Shown: piece by piece, positions 17,345-29,200 of the stretch
How positions within the stretch are numbered: position 1 is the stretch's first letter
How the letters are laid out: each line of letters starts with the position of its first letter
Assembly: GCA_025355565.1 (NCBI GenBank)
Contig: JANXZK010000007.1
Coordinates: forward strand, 1 to 34,376
DNA length: 34,376 nt
Direction: 5' to 3'
Source of the DNA: a bacterium
Lineage (GTDB): Bacteria; Patescibacteriota; Minisyncoccia; Phycocordibacterales; PALSA-1337
Program-made: the position numbers and the translations under genes
Notes under the pieces: model-generated
What the model saw: the letters and a program-made list of their open reading frames with translations, nothing else
Databases searched by the model: none
What the model was told of the DNA's origin: nothing

Positions 17345-18610
17345 TCAATAATTCTTCAACCTATTTATATTGTCATGCTGGCGGATCTTCTCATGGGCTT
17401 TGGCTTCGATCTGACGGATGCGCTCGCGAGTGACACCAAATTCGCGACCGACTTCCTCGAGAGTATGAGTGATGCCGTCGATCAGTCCATGGCGCATCTC
17501 TAGGATCCTGCGTTCCTTCTCAGAGAGGTCATTCAAGATCATGTTGACTTGATCACGAAGGATACGGCGTGAAGATTCTTGATCAGGAGAAAGGATCTTG
17601 TCATCAGCGATGAAATCTTGCAATGTGGATTTGTCGTCACCATCGTCCCCGACCGGCTTTTCGAGCGAGACGACTTCCTGCTCGATCTTTTCGATCTGAT
17701 AGATCTTCTCGACGGCCATACCCATCTCCATAGCGATCTCATCGGGCAATGGTTCACGGCCAAGGTCATGCGATAGGCGACGAACGACTTGCTTATACTT
17801 AGCGATCGTTTCTACCATATGCACAGGGACGCGGATAGTACGTGACTGATCAGCTAAGGCGCGAGTGATCGCTTGACGTATCCACCATGTGGCATATGTG
17901 GAAAACTTGTAGCCCTTCGTCCAGTCAAACTTGTCGACGGCTCGAAACAAACCTAGATTTCCCTCTTGAATGAGATCGAGCAATGTGAGATCTGGTGACC
18001 GGCCGACATATTTTTTTGCTATAGAAACGACGAGACGTAAGTTGGCTTTTGCCAGGAGTCCCACAGCCTCCTTGTCACCGTTTTGGATACGCTTGGCCAA
18101 CTCCTTTTCCATACTGGCGTTGATGAGCGGGTATTGACCGATCTCTTTTAGATACATCTGGATAGAGTCGTACGCGGAGTCTGGACTGCGAGAAAGGTGT
18201 GAAGCTGGTTTCTTGTGACTCAAATCTTCAACTTCGAGCAAGCCTCCACCTTCCAGGACATCGACGTTGGCAGTTGTGAACCTCGTATAGAGTTCATCCA
18301 AAAACAACACATCGTTCTCGATCTGTGGGAATTCCTTCAAAATCTCATTATAAGTAACGAATCCGCGATCTTTCCCTTTTTGTATCAGTTTGTTTGCTTT
18401 TGATTCAAAGTCACGAGCCTTGTCTGCTTTGGATTTCGGACCCGCGCTCTTGGATGTGCTCTTTGTGCCAGAGGAACCAGAAGATCCGGAAGATCCGGAA
18501 GACGAGCGTGCAGCCTTTCTGGCTGGTGTTTTTATTCTAAAAGACTCCCTTTTAGTCGGACGTTGCGAACTGCGACGGGCTCTTGAAGCCGCTTTTTTAT
18601 TTTTACGCAT
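17345..18610 (-). CDS. rpoD: Primary RNA polymerase sigma factor
   Basis: [69 protein letters not shown]; low-complexity (SSG)n N-terminus. Confidence 0.97.
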   Translation of the reverse strand: MRKNKKAASRARRSSQRPTKRESFRIKTPARKAARSSSGSSGSSGSSGTKSTSKSAGPKSKADKARDFESKANKLIQKGKDRGFVTYNEILKEFPQIENDVLFLDELYTRFTTANVDVLEGGGLLEVEDLSHKKPASHLSRSPDSAYDSIQMYLKEIGQYPLINASMEKELAKRIQNGDKEAVGLLAKANLRLVVSIAKKYVGRSPDLTLLDLIQEGNLGLFRAVDKFDWTKGYKFSTYATWWIRQAITRALADQSRTIRVPVHMVETIAKYKQVVRRLSHDLGREPLPDEIAMEMGMAVEKIYQIEKIEQEVVSLEKPVGDDGDDKSTLQDFIADDKILSPDQESSRRILRDQVNMILNDLSEKERRILEMRHGLIDGITHTLEEVGREFGVTRERIRQIEAKAHEKIRQHDNINRLKNY

Positions 18611-18638
18611 GTGGAGGGTAAATGATTAACTTGGCACT

Positions 18639-18667
18639 ATTGTATAGTAATGGGAGCAACTTGGCAA
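18639..18667 (-). promoter_or_regulatory. rpoD promoter
   Basis: On the - strand TTGCCA (18662-18667) - 17 nt - TACAAT (18639-18644). Confidence 0.55.
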
Positions 18668-18733
18668 GTGCGAGGAAGTAACAGTGCATCATAGATAACT
18701 CCTCCCACCTGTCCCCTCACTTCCTCGCAATTT
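18664..18733. repeat. Short palindromic element with CGAGGAAGT termini
   Basis: gcaagtgcgaggaagt (18664-18679) opposed by acttcctcgcaatttgc (18719-18735); core gcgaggaagt/acttcctcgc perfect. Confidence 0.7.
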
Positions 18734-18858
18734 GCTAGCAATCTCTCGGCATTTTCACAAAAGACTCGCTCCAAGGATTCACTCATCCTTTGGAAAATGC
18801 CACGAGATATCGCTTCGCAAAGAGTGCTCTGTCGTTCAAGGACAGGTGGGAGGAGTTA
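18696..18858. repeat. 163 bp nested palindromic element between dnaG and rpoD
   Basis: Perfect 19 bp arms taactcctcccacctgtcc (18696-18714)/ggacaggtgggaggagtta (18840-18858); middle stem atctc..ggcattttc/gaaaatgcc..gagat; inner stem ccaaggat-tcactc-atccttTgg. Confidence 0.85.
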
Positions 18859-18910
18859 CCGACACAATGCATGTAATATGATTACGACAGTCGATCAGGA
18901 GCGGTGCATA

Positions 18911-20848
18911 TCACATGATCTTCCTTCCTACTTCTGCCTTTCTCACAGATAAAACCTGGCATTTCTTGGCCAATTCGGCGACACGAGCATGATCTCCCGC
19001 TTTTTCAGCCACACGTAGTTCCTGCATAGCCCCTATCAACTCCTCATTGACGATATCAAGACCAAAATTCGAGATGAGTTCCCTCATATGATTGTCCCAT
19101 TTCTCCTCGTCACTGCCGTACAGAGTTTCCGCCTCGAATGACATGTCTTCTATGTCCTTCGCCACTCGTCCACTACGAGTCTTGAATGTATCGCCAGCCG
19201 TCTTTTCCACTTCACTCAAATATTCACCGTACTTCTTCTCATCTTGTTTCTTGATGAGATCCAGAAGACCGAACATGCGGCGCTCTACCAAGTCATAATG
19301 CCTCTGCTTGTTCGCACTGGCGTCCAAAGGAGAATTATTCTGCAAATTTGTCGGACTCGTCGAGCTTGCCGGAGTCTTTGTGGCCGCCGCTTGCGCCTCT
19401 GTTTCCATCTTCTTCCGCACTGCGCGCAAGTCATCCCATATCGCTCCAGCATCTATATTTGCCTTGTCAGCGATCATTTTTACGAAAAAATCTTGATCTG
19501 TGCGACTCTCGATCGAGGCGAGTAACGGAAAGACTCTTTCTCGCAATTCACGTGGGATCTTACGAGGATCTTTTTCGTCCCTGAGAACATTCATCAACTC
19601 AAATTCAACGACAGGTTTAGTGGTACGCAATATTTCTTTCCAGATCTCAGGATTTTCTCTGACGAGATCGGCCGGATCCTTACCGCCTACGAGATCGGCC
19701 ATCTTCACATCCATGCCGAGTGAAAGAGCTATACCGGCCGCTCTAAATGCCGCTTTACGTCCGGGAGCGTCAGAATCAAAGGCGATCACGACATTCGGTG
19801 ATAAACGCCGAACCAAGCCGAAATTGTTGATGATGCCTGCCTTATTTATCGATTCATCAGAAACGGCCGTACCGGATGCTGCGACAATGTTGCGAACCCC
19901 AGACTGATACGACATGATGAGATCCATCTGCCCTTCGACCATGATCGTATAATTCATCGAGCGGATCACGGTCTTTGCTTTATCGAGTCCAAATAATATC
20001 GAGGATTTGTCATAAAGCGATGTGTCCGGACTATTCAGATATTTTGCTGACTTCTCATCAGCCTTCAATATACGTCCAGTAAATGCCACGATACGCCCGC
20101 CAGAATCAGAGATAGGAAACATGATCCGTCCTCGGAAGCGATCGTAATAGGAGAATTGTTCGGGACTACGAGGAAGTTGCCCCGAAACGAACGGTGTCGA
20201 CTTCTGCTGAAGTCGCACCTCGTTCTCACTCGGTCCAGAGACACGATTCTGCTGAATCGCCTTCGCTCGCTCCGAAGGTCGTTTCTGATCAACTTCCTCG
20301 TAGTTCCTTTCTTTCTTCTTGATCAGTCCCGCCTTTTCCATCACTATCTGAGTCCAACCTTTTTTCTTCAGATGATCGAGCAGATGGTTCCAACCCTCTG
20401 GTGCCCAGCCGATATGGAAAGCTTCACGAGTCTCCGTCTTGATACCGCGATTCTTCACGTATTCTTGCGCCTCTCTAGACTTCATGAACTGATCTTCAAA
20501 GAATTTCGAGGCGTCAACCATGATCCTCCACAACTGATCTCTCTCACTTTCATCTTTGTGATCCATGACGAGAGGAACGCCAGCTCTCTCAGCTAACACC
20601 TTGAGCGCACCCTTGAAATCTAGACCTTCGAACTGTTCAACGAAATTGAATATATCCCCTTTCGCGCCGCATCCAAAACAGTAATACCCACCCCTCTCTG
20701 GAGAGATGAAAAATGACGCCGATTTTTCGTTGTGAAAAGGGCATTTGGCTTTGAATGACTTGCCCGCGCGATCGATCTTCACATATGAGCCGATAAGGTC
20801 TTCTATGGGTATGCGCGCTTTGATCTCTTCGACGGTAGTTCGTGACAT
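18911..20848 (-). CDS. dnaG: DNA primase with in-frame palindromic-element insertion
   Basis: CPFHNEKSASFFISPERGGYYCFGCGAKGD zinc finger; YDRFRGRIMFPI; MVEGQMDLIMSYQSG; VVIAFDSDAPGRKAA toprim. Confidence 0.97.
   Translation of the reverse strand: MSRTTVEEIKARIPIEDLIGSYVKIDRAGKSFKAKCPFHNEKSASFFISPERGGYYCFGCGAKGDIFNFVEQFEGLDFKGALKVLAERAGVPLVMDHKDESERDQLWRIMVDASKFFEDQFMKSREAQEYVKNRGIKTETREAFHIGWAPEGWNHLLDHLKKKGWTQIVMEKAGLIKKKERNYEEVDQKRPSERAKAIQQNRVSGPSENEVRLQQKSTPFVSGQLPRSPEQFSYYDRFRGRIMFPISDSGGRIVAFTGRILKADEKSAKYLNSPDTSLYDKSSILFGLDKAKTVIRSMNYTIMVEGQMDLIMSYQSGVRNIVAASGTAVSDESINKAGIINNFGLVRRLSPNVVIAFDSDAPGRKAAFRAAGIALSLGMDVKMADLVGGKDPADLVRENPEIWKEILRTTKPVVEFELMNVLRDEKDPRKIPRELRERVFPLLASIESRTDQDFFVKMIADKANIDAGAIWDDLRAVRKKMETEAQAAATKTPASSTSPTNLQNNSPLDASANKQRHYDLVERRMFGLLDLIKKQDEKKYGEYLSEVEKTAGDTFKTRSGRVAKDIEDMSFEAETLYGSDEEKWDNHMRELISNFGLDIVNEELIGAMQELRVAEKAGDHARVAELAKKCQVLSVRKAEVGRKIM
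20162..20307. repeat. 146 bp palindromic element inside the dnaG coding sequence
   Basis: 15 bp perfect outer arms actacgaggaagttg (20165-20179)/caacttcctcgtagt (20290-20304), enclosing cgacttc-tgct-gaagtcg (20198-20215), cgattc-tgct-gaatcg (20244-20259), ccttcg-ctcgctc-cgaagg (20260-20278). Confidence 0.9.
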
Positions 20849-20936
20849 AAGGACAGTATATGATATAAAGTCCCAAGTATAAAGGGAAAGATAATTTGGA
20901 TAAATCTAAACCAGTCTTCGCAGTGATCCCCTACGA

Positions 20937-23900
20937 CTATTTCTCGACCTCACCCGCATCTCTCTTTTCGATCATCGCGTCGATCATCGCTTTTTTTGGT
21001 GATCCGGCAAATCCTGTACCAGCTGGAACGAGGCGACCTATGATGACATTTTCCATGAGACCAGTGAGATCATCATCAGCACCGCGAACAGCGTTGGCGA
21101 TAAGAACGCGAGTGGTGTGTTGGAATGAGGCGGCTGACAAGAAGCTCTTTCTCGATAGCGAAGTTTCTGTGATACCCATAACCAATTTTGTCGCTTTAGC
21201 TACTTCGCCTCCATCTGCCTTAGCGGCAGCATTCTCTTCACCGAGCTGGACATCATCAACAACCATACCATCAGTCAGATTGGTCGTCCCACCTTCGGTG
21301 ACCTTACGACGGCTGAACATCTGCTTCACGATGAGCTCGATGTGTTTACGCGACACAGTCTCACCTTGGAGCTCGTATATCTTTCCAACTTCCGTGATGA
21401 CATAATCCTTGGCTTTCTCTTCGCCCCCGTATTCGAAGACCTCATCGATATCAGCAGATCCATCAGTCAAGAGTTGACCTTTCACGACTCGGTCACCTAC
21501 ATGAACAGTAGTAGTGCGACGATACGGGAAGAGATATTCCACTTCTGCGCCTTTCTTTGCGGAACCTTTACCCTTGTCTTCGATGTCTGGAATGACATAG
21601 ATAGCTTTCTCTTTACCCATGTCTTTGAATCCCGTGACAACTCCGTTCACTGTGGCAACGACTGCCGGATTCTTCGGTCGGCGTTTTTCAAAGACTTCTT
21701 CGACGCGTGGCAGACCTTGCGTGATATCACCACCTAGTCCTGCGGCACCTCCTTGGTGGAATGTACGCATAGTGAGCTGTGTTCCCGGTTCACCGATCGC
21801 TTGGGCGGCAACTGTACCAACGGCTTCACCGAGTGATACAAGCGAATTCTTACCTAGATCCAATCCGTAACACATCGAACAGACTCCGCGAACCGTCTTA
21901 CATGAGAGTGGAGATCGGACATGGACCGCCGTGATACCGACTTCCTCGACTTTCTGAGCATCAGCCTTTGAAAGCAAGTGGCCCTTTTTGAATAGGACTT
22001 CGCCATCTGCAGTCTTCACATCCTCGGCGATGATACGTCCGCGGATATTCTTTGACAGGGGGATATTCATACCCGAAGCAGTCTGTTTGTGGATCACTAT
22101 GCTATCCTTCGTCCCACAATCTTCCTCCGAAACAACCACATCTTGGGCAACCACGAACAGTTTGCGCGTCAGGTATCCTGCCTTGGCAGTATTTAGAGCA
22201 GTATCTGTGAGACCCTTACGAGATCCGTGAGTGGTGATGAAATACTCGATAGGAGTCAAACCTTCCTTGGCACATGATAAGATCGGAAATTCGATCGTCT
22301 CTCCGGAAACTGACGAGATCAAACCCTTCATACCTGCCATCTGAGTGATCTGCGACAGAGATCCGCGGGCGCCAGATGTGATCATATCGTACACAGAACC
22401 CATCTTGTCGAGTGATGATGGAATGGCCTTCTCGACTTCTCCCTTGGTTTTCTGCCAGATCTCGATATGTTTCCTGATGCGCTCTTCCTCTGTGAGGAGA
22501 CCATCATCGAACTGTTTGGAAACAATGAGTGCCGCCCTCTTGCCACGAGAAACTATCTCTTTCTTTGCGTCTGGTACCATGATGTCATCGATACCCCATG
22601 TGGTGCCAGATGTCGTGGCATAACTGAATCCAAATGATTTGATCTTGTCTAGGATCGGGGCGATGTTTATCGCGCCATGCAGAGTGATCATATCATCGAT
22701 GATCACAGCAATACGTTTACGGCTAACTTCTTCATTTATGAATGGGTAATCCTCTGGCAACATGTCATTGAACAATATACGGCCGGCTGTCGTCTCGAAC
22801 ATTCCTTCCTTGAAAGCGGCATATTTCTTGTTCTTCAATGCGAGTACTCGGACTGGCTCGCGCAAATCGATGTCTTTAAAATCAAAAGCTAGAACGGCAG
22901 CTTGTGGCGATTCGAAATATTTCGTGGCAGATTCTGCTTGCTTCCTGCTTCTTTCGCCTTTTTCTTTACTCTCTGCCTCCTGTCCGGGATTTTTCTTCAT
23001 CTTTGTCACCCAGAAACATCCGAGAACGATATCCAACATTTTTGCAACCACTGTCGGATCATTGTTACCTGGCTTCAAAATGTTTTTGTCCGCGGCCATG
23101 ATCTCACGAGCTTCCATCTGCGCTTCATCAGAAAGTGGCACGTGAACGGCCATCTGATCTCCGTCGAAGTCAGCGTTAAAGGCTGTACAGACGAGCGGGT
23201 GAACTTGGATAGCATTTCCTTCGATCAAAACTGGTTTGAAAGCTTGGATACCTAACCTGTGCAAAGTAGGAGCACGATTCAAGAGCACGTATTTGCCCTT
23301 GATGACTTCCTCCAATATCTCCCAGACTTCTTTGGCATCATCATCGATGAATCTATTGGCGCCACGGATGTTGTATGCGAGCTCCTTCTTCAAGAGTCCT
23401 GAGATGACGAACGGTCTGAATAGTTCGAGTGCCATGTGTTTCGGAAGACCACATTCATCTATCTTGAGTTCTGGTCCGACGATGATCACGGAACGACCAG
23501 AATAATCAACGCGTTTTCCGAGAAGGTTTTGACGGAAGAGACCGCGTTTGGATTTCAAACTGTCTGAAAGAGATTTTAGAGCACGCTTTTGCGCGGCGAT
23601 CGCGGCGGCACCAGCGGATGAGCTGTGACGGATCGAATTGTCTATGAGAGCGTCAACGGCCTCCTGCAAGATACGTTTTTCGTTACGTAGGATGACTTCC
23701 GGAGCGTTGATCTCTTTCAGTTTCAAGAGACGATTGTTACGATTGATAACGCGACGATATAGGTCGTTCACGTCTGACGTAGCATAACGTCCTCCATCCA
23801 GAGCAACCATCGGACGGATTCCTGGTGGAATGACTGGGATACGTACGAGAAACATCCATTCCGGACGAACCTTGGCTTTGATCATCTGTTTCACTAGCGA

Positions 23901-24674
23901 GATCCTCTTTGCCAGCTTATCGCTGTCAGCCGATCCGGCAACATCGTATTCTTTTTCCAATTCGACTTGGAGCTTAGCGAGGTCGATCTTTTTCAATAGC
24001 TCATATACGACTTCCGCGCCGATACCCGCCTCAAATAGTGAACCGTACTTCACGGCGTATTTGTGATATGTCGCTTCGTCCATGACGAATCCGGCATTCA
24101 GACTTTCGATCTCCTTCCTGGCATTCACGACTAGTTCCTTCAGTGCTTCTTTGGTCTTATCATCCTGGGCTGTCTTCACTTTATTTTTAAATTCTTGGTC
24201 TAGATCTTTCAAGAACTGCGCCTTCTCCGCATCATGCGCCTTGATGATGATGTATCCGGCAAAATAGACGACTTTCTCGAGATCTGATGTCGTCATGCCG
24301 AGGATGAGTCCGATGCGTGATGGAACACTACGCAAGAACCAGATATGAGAGACTGGTGTAGCGAGCTCGATGTGACCCATGCGATCACGACGAACTATAG
24401 AGCGAGTGATCTCTACTCCACATTTTTCACAGACGATGCCTTTATATCGAATGCCTCGATATTTTCCGCAATAACATTCAAAATCTCGATCTGGACCGAA
24501 TATGCGCTCGTCAAACAGGCCTGATTTCTCGGATCTCTGCGTACGATAGTTGATCGTCTCTGGCTTGGTGACCTCGCCAAATGACCACTCGAGGATATTG
24601 TCCGGAGACGCGAGTGTCAGTCGCACTAGGTCGAAATTTGTCGGGTCATTGGCTTTTTTTATTGGTGTTTGCAT
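20937..24674 (-). CDS. rpoC: DNA-directed RNA polymerase subunit beta'
   Basis: [55 protein letters not shown]. Confidence 0.98.
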   Translation of the reverse strand: MQTPIKKANDPTNFDLVRLTLASPDNILEWSFGEVTKPETINYRTQRSEKSGLFDERIFGPDRDFECYCGKYRGIRYKGIVCEKCGVEITRSIVRRDRMGHIELATPVSHIWFLRSVPSRIGLILGMTTSDLEKVVYFAGYIIIKAHDAEKAQFLKDLDQEFKNKVKTAQDDKTKEALKELVVNARKEIESLNAGFVMDEATYHKYAVKYGSLFEAGIGAEVVYELLKKIDLAKLQVELEKEYDVAGSADSDKLAKRISLVKQMIKAKVRPEWMFLVRIPVIPPGIRPMVALDGGRYATSDVNDLYRRVINRNNRLLKLKEINAPEVILRNEKRILQEAVDALIDNSIRHSSSAGAAAIAAQKRALKSLSDSLKSKRGLFRQNLLGKRVDYSGRSVIIVGPELKIDECGLPKHMALELFRPFVISGLLKKELAYNIRGANRFIDDDAKEVWEILEEVIKGKYVLLNRAPTLHRLGIQAFKPVLIEGNAIQVHPLVCTAFNADFDGDQMAVHVPLSDEAQMEAREIMAADKNILKPGNNDPTVVAKMLDIVLGCFWVTKMKKNPGQEAESKEKGERSRKQAESATKYFESPQAAVLAFDFKDIDLREPVRVLALKNKKYAAFKEGMFETTAGRILFNDMLPEDYPFINEEVSRKRIAVIIDDMITLHGAINIAPILDKIKSFGFSYATTSGTTWGIDDIMVPDAKKEIVSRGKRAALIVSKQFDDGLLTEEERIRKHIEIWQKTKGEVEKAIPSSLDKMGSVYDMITSGARGSLSQITQMAGMKGLISSVSGETIEFPILSCAKEGLTPIEYFITTHGSRKGLTDTALNTAKAGYLTRKLFVVAQDVVVSEEDCGTKDSIVIHKQTASGMNIPLSKNIRGRIIAEDVKTADGEVLFKKGHLLSKADAQKVEEVGITAVHVRSPLSCKTVRGVCSMCYGLDLGKNSLVSLGEAVGTVAAQAIGEPGTQLTMRTFHQGGAAGLGGDITQGLPRVEEVFEKRRPKNPAVVATVNGVVTGFKDMGKEKAIYVIPDIEDKGKGSAKKGAEVEYLFPYRRTTTVHVGDRVVKGQLLTDGSADIDEVFEYGGEEKAKDYVITEVGKIYELQGETVSRKHIELIVKQMFSRRKVTEGGTTNLTDGMVVDDVQLGEENAAAKADGGEVAKATKLVMGITETSLSRKSFLSAASFQHTTRVLIANAVRGADDDLTGLMENVIIGRLVPAGTGFAGSPKKAMIDAMIEKRDAGEVEK

Positions 24675-24711
24675 GGGTTTTTTGTAATTTAATAATTAAT
24701 GAAACGAGCTA

Positions 24712-26250
24712 TTAAATCGAACATAAACTAAATTTTGCCGAACCGGACTCATTTCCATTTACATCAACTAATGAAAAATTATTAAATAATGTTTGATCAT
24801 CGATTACGTATACTGTGTCAATATTGCAGCTTCTCAAAACAACCCAAACTGATCTATTCTTTGCACCAAAACCAGAGTCACCAACAAAGACATAATCCCA
24901 TCGGATAACATGTAAGCCTCTCTCAGTAAATTCTGTCTTCTTTGTCTTGGAACTATCGATTCCGCCGACGACTGGTCCAGCCAGAATAGCGCCGATTTGT
25001 GTCTGATCACCCGTAGATAATACTGACACTCTGCTATTTGAATCAGTTGTGAAAGCGGTAATGGAATAATTTGGGTACTGATCTTGTGACAATATCTTCC
25101 AGCTATTTGGATAACCTACGGTAAATCCATTAAATAACTTTTTGATCAAAGTAGGCTTTGAAATTGCCCCCGTTACTGTAAATTTGAAAGTCGACAAAAT
25201 CTTTGTAAACATTTCTTGCTTCTGACTTGGTGTAATAATACCTGGGAGATTCAAGTAGGTTTGATAATCTCTAATAATTGAACTAAATTCAGTGATAAGC
25301 ATGTCATCAATGATCAGTGTCTTCGTCGGGGAGAGGGTGAAATAATATACATCTTTCCCACATCCTTCTACTCCTTCAGTAATTTTGTATCCGCTCAATG
25401 ATCCCAAAGTAAATGGATTCTTGGATACATAGTCCCAACCAGGATATGAGCTGCTCTGAACAAAAGCTTTCAAATCTTGATCAACGATCTTGATAGAGAC
25501 AGCAAGATCTGTAAGCCTTTCTAGAGGTTTTGCATCTCCCTTCATATCACAAGGATCGGGATGTTTGTACGCAATTGAATGGATCAAATTGATCGCATCC
25601 GCGCTCTGACCAACAACGAATAAAGGCGGGTAATTGAATGACAGACCAAGGACACTATTCGAATACTTCTTCCAATTGGAGTCGATAACTGAAGCTGGTG
25701 CAGTACTATTGACAGAATTGCTAACAGTGAAATATCCATCAGAACTATCTACTGGACCTGCACCGCTATTCGTTCCTCCAGCACTTGTAATCTTAATTTT
25801 ATATTGAACATTTGATGCCAGGTCATTGGAAGGTATCCATAAATATGATCCCGAATTATCGATTGCTTCAGCAATATAATTTGTGATCGAATCAATCGGT
25901 GTACCTTCTTGGGAATACTTCTCAAGTAAAATATTCACTTTTAATGGTGCATCAATATTCTTCCAAGAGATGATATACCCTTTATTACCAATCACTTTTT
26001 CACCTCCATTTGGAGTGACCACAGTCATTGAAGACTTTACAGATCTTGAATACGTAGAATCAATCGTTGCATTATGATCAATATTTATCTGACTTTCACT
26101 CACCTCTGAAATCAAACCGGGATCTTCGTTGTTACCCGTAGAAGTTGCCTTCTCACGAGAAGATATGAGATAAATCGCGCCACCAATAACCACGATCGCA
26201 ACAGCGATGAGTAATGGAGCGACAAAACCTTTTTGTAATGAGTTTTTCAT
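24712..26250 (-). CDS. Secreted/membrane-anchored protein with Kre9/KNH-like domain, lying between rpoB and rpoC
   Basis: MKNSLQKGFVAPLLIAVAIVVIGGAIYLI anchor; 'MTVVTPNGGEKVIGNKGYIISWKNIDAPLKVNILLEKY' KNH-like; start chosen at Met26250 to avoid the overlap with rpoB. Confidence 0.8.
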   Translation of the reverse strand: MKNSLQKGFVAPLLIAVAIVVIGGAIYLISSREKATSTGNNEDPGLISEVSESQINIDHNATIDSTYSRSVKSSMTVVTPNGGEKVIGNKGYIISWKNIDAPLKVNILLEKYSQEGTPIDSITNYIAEAIDNSGSYLWIPSNDLASNVQYKIKITSAGGTNSGAGPVDSSDGYFTVSNSVNSTAPASVIDSNWKKYSNSVLGLSFNYPPLFVVGQSADAINLIHSIAYKHPDPCDMKGDAKPLERLTDLAVSIKIVDQDLKAFVQSSSYPGWDYVSKNPFTLGSLSGYKITEGVEGCGKDVYYFTLSPTKTLIIDDMLITEFSSIIRDYQTYLNLPGIITPSQKQEMFTKILSTFKFTVTGAISKPTLIKKLFNGFTVGYPNSWKILSQDQYPNYSITAFTTDSNSRVSVLSTGDQTQIGAILAGPVVGGIDSSKTKKTEFTERGLHVIRWDYVFVGDSGFGAKNRSVWVVLRSCNIDTVYVIDDQTLFNNFSLVDVNGNESGSAKFSLCSI

Positions 26251-26272
26251 ATTCGTATAATTCGCATCGATA

Positions 26273-29200
26273 CTATTCCTCGTCAATTTTTGGTTTGCTA
26301 ACAAGTTCGACATTTAACGCCAATCCACGGAGGGTCTTTAATAGCACATTGAATGATGCTGGTAGATTTGGTGCGCGTAACTTTTCACCTTTCACTATAG
26401 AATCGAACGTCTGACTACGACCTAGGATATCGTCAGATTTGACTGTCAGAATCTCACGCAGAGTGTATGCGGCTCCATGACCGAGCAATGCCCAAACCTC
26501 CATTTCTCCAAATCTCTGACCACCACCTTGAGCTTTACCGCCGAGCGGCTGTTGGGTGATCAAGGAGTAAGGACCGATCGAACGCATGTGTATCTTGTCC
26601 TCAACCATGTGATGCAGTTTCATGATATACATGAAACCGACAGCGATAGGTTGATCGAAATGTTCACCAGTTCGCCCATCACGAAGCAGCATCTTTCCTG
26701 ATGCATCGAATCCCGCCTTAACGAGCTCTTGCTTGATCTCTGCGTCAGTTGCTCCTGCGAATGGCGGAACGATCGCCTGATAACCGAGACTATTTGCGGC
26801 GAGTCCCAAGTGCAATTCTAAGATCTGTCCCAAGTTCATACGGGACGGCACACCGAGAGGTGTCAAGATGACATCTACTGGTCTCCCGTCTTCCATATAT
26901 GGCATATCCTCTTCTGGAAGGATCTTGGAGATGACTCCCTTGTTCCCATGACGGCCTGCCATCTTATCACCGACAGAGATGTTACGAACCTGAGCGACTT
27001 CTATATATATCTTTTTGATGATTCCGGACTCCAATTTATCACCCTTCTCACGTGAGAATATCTTCATTGAGATAACACGGCCTTGCTTTCCATTTTCCAT
27101 CCTTTTCGAGGTGTCTTTCACATCGCGAGCTTTCTCACCGAAGATCGAACGCAATAGACGTTCTTCTGGAGTGAGTTGTGTCTCACCTTTCGGTGAAATC
27201 TTTCCCACGAGGATATCTCCTGGACGGACTTCCGCACCGATACGGACGATACCTTCCTCCGTGAGATTCTTGAGTTTGATCTCTCCAACATTCGGAATAT
27301 CACATGTTGTGACTTCTGGACCGAGTTTCGTGTCACGAACATTCACTACGAATTCCTCGATATGTATAGAGCTCCATTTACTATCCTTGACGATACGCTG
27401 AGACAAGATGATAGCGTCTTCATAGTTACTACCAGACCAGGACATAAAAGCGACGAGTGCATTGTGACCAAGCGCGATCTCTCCATGATCAGATGTGGAA
27501 GTATCAACCAAGATATCGCCCTTCTTGACCTTGTCACCGAGTGTGACGATAGGTCTCTGATGAAATGCCGTAAAATCATTTGTTCGCGAAAACAAAACTA
27601 GATTGTAATCATGAGATTTACCGGTTTTCTTTGATTTGACGGTAACCTTTCGAGCATCGACGTATGTGATCTCACCATCTTCTTGTGCGACGATCACACG
27701 TCCAGTATCCAATACAGCTTTCTTTTCTATGCCAGTTGCGACAAATGGTGCTTCTGGTATCAAACAAGGAGTTGCCTGCTTCTGCATGTTTGATCCCATG
27801 AGTGCTCTGTTAGCATCGTCATGGTTCAAGAATGGTATGAGTGATGTGGCGATCGAGAATGCCTGGTTGGTATCGACGTCGATGTAATCAACGTCTTTCT
27901 TTGTCGCCATCTCGGGTTTGCCGTTCTGACGGACTTCCACTTCAACATCAGTGATATTGCCGTCAAGATCATATGGCGTAGCGGCGTGAGCGATACGGAA
28001 ATTTTCTTCTTCGAGAGCATTCATATAAACGACTTCTTTGGTGACTTTGCCGTCCTTAACTTTGGCATATGGAGTCTCGATCATACCGAAATGGTTGATA
28101 CGAGCATAATTCGCGAGACGCAAGATGAGACCGATGTTCGGACCTTCAGGCGTGTGGATCGGACAGAGACGGCCATAGTGAGATGGGTGCACGTCGCGAA
28201 CTTCGAATCCAGCGCGTTCGCGTGATAGTCCACCGGGACCGAGGGCTGTTAGTTGACGCAAGTTCTCGATCTCGGCAAGCACGTTTTCCTGTTGCATGAA
28301 TTGCGACAACTGGTTAGTAGTGAAGAACTCTTTGATGCGAGCCTGGAGTGGTCGCGGATAGATGAATGAGACGGGCATAGTGACATCTAACTCAACAGTA
28401 GACATCTTGTCCTGGATATTGCGTCTCATCTGTGTCAGGCCGAGACGGACACGCTGTTCTAGGAGCTCACCCACATATCGGACGCGTCGTGAACCGAGGT
28501 GATCGATGTCGTCAGCTTGCATGTCTGGTGTAACGGAAATGGCCACGATATGAGATATCGTAGTCGCGAGATCATCTAGAGAGAGCGTGCGACGATCTAA
28601 CTCGACTTCTTCCATCGATTTCTGGAAGCGCTTGTTGAATCGGAACCTGCCGACGCGTGAGATATCGTATCGGTCAGCCGCCAGAAGAGCCTTGACGAAT
28701 GAACGCGCGTTTTCCGCGGTTGCCAGATCTCCGTCTCGTAGCCTCTTGTGAATCTCTATATATGCGTCATCGACTGTCTTTGCGTGATCTTTGCTCAAAG
28801 TCGTCTCGATCACCTTCTTCGAATCTGCGTTAGCGGCAAAAAGGTCGACGATCTTCTCATTCGTATCAGCTCCCAAGATGCGTAGGAGCGAAGTCACCGG
28901 GAATTTGCGTTTGCGATCGATACGGCAATATACCGTCCCATCCGCGTCCGTTTCTATCTCCATCCAGACGCCGCGTGCTGGGATGATCTTGGCACCAAAA
29001 TAGCTCTTGCCTTTGAGTTCTGAAGCTGTAAAGAAGATGCCAAATGAACGAGCGAGCTGAGGAACGATGACACGTTCGACGCCGTTTATGATGAATGTCC
29101 CATGGTCGGTCATCAGCGGAAAATCAGCGAGGAACATCTCCTGCTCTTTCACGACATTCAATGACTTATTCTTCAAGGTTACTTTGACTTTGATCTGGCC

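Noticed and set aside
18477-18507. Tandem 9-bp ggatcttcc repeats in rpoD as a regulatory VNTR
   Set aside because: They encode an (SSG)n low-complexity linker in the N-terminal region; ordinary for sigma factors and not clearly functional.
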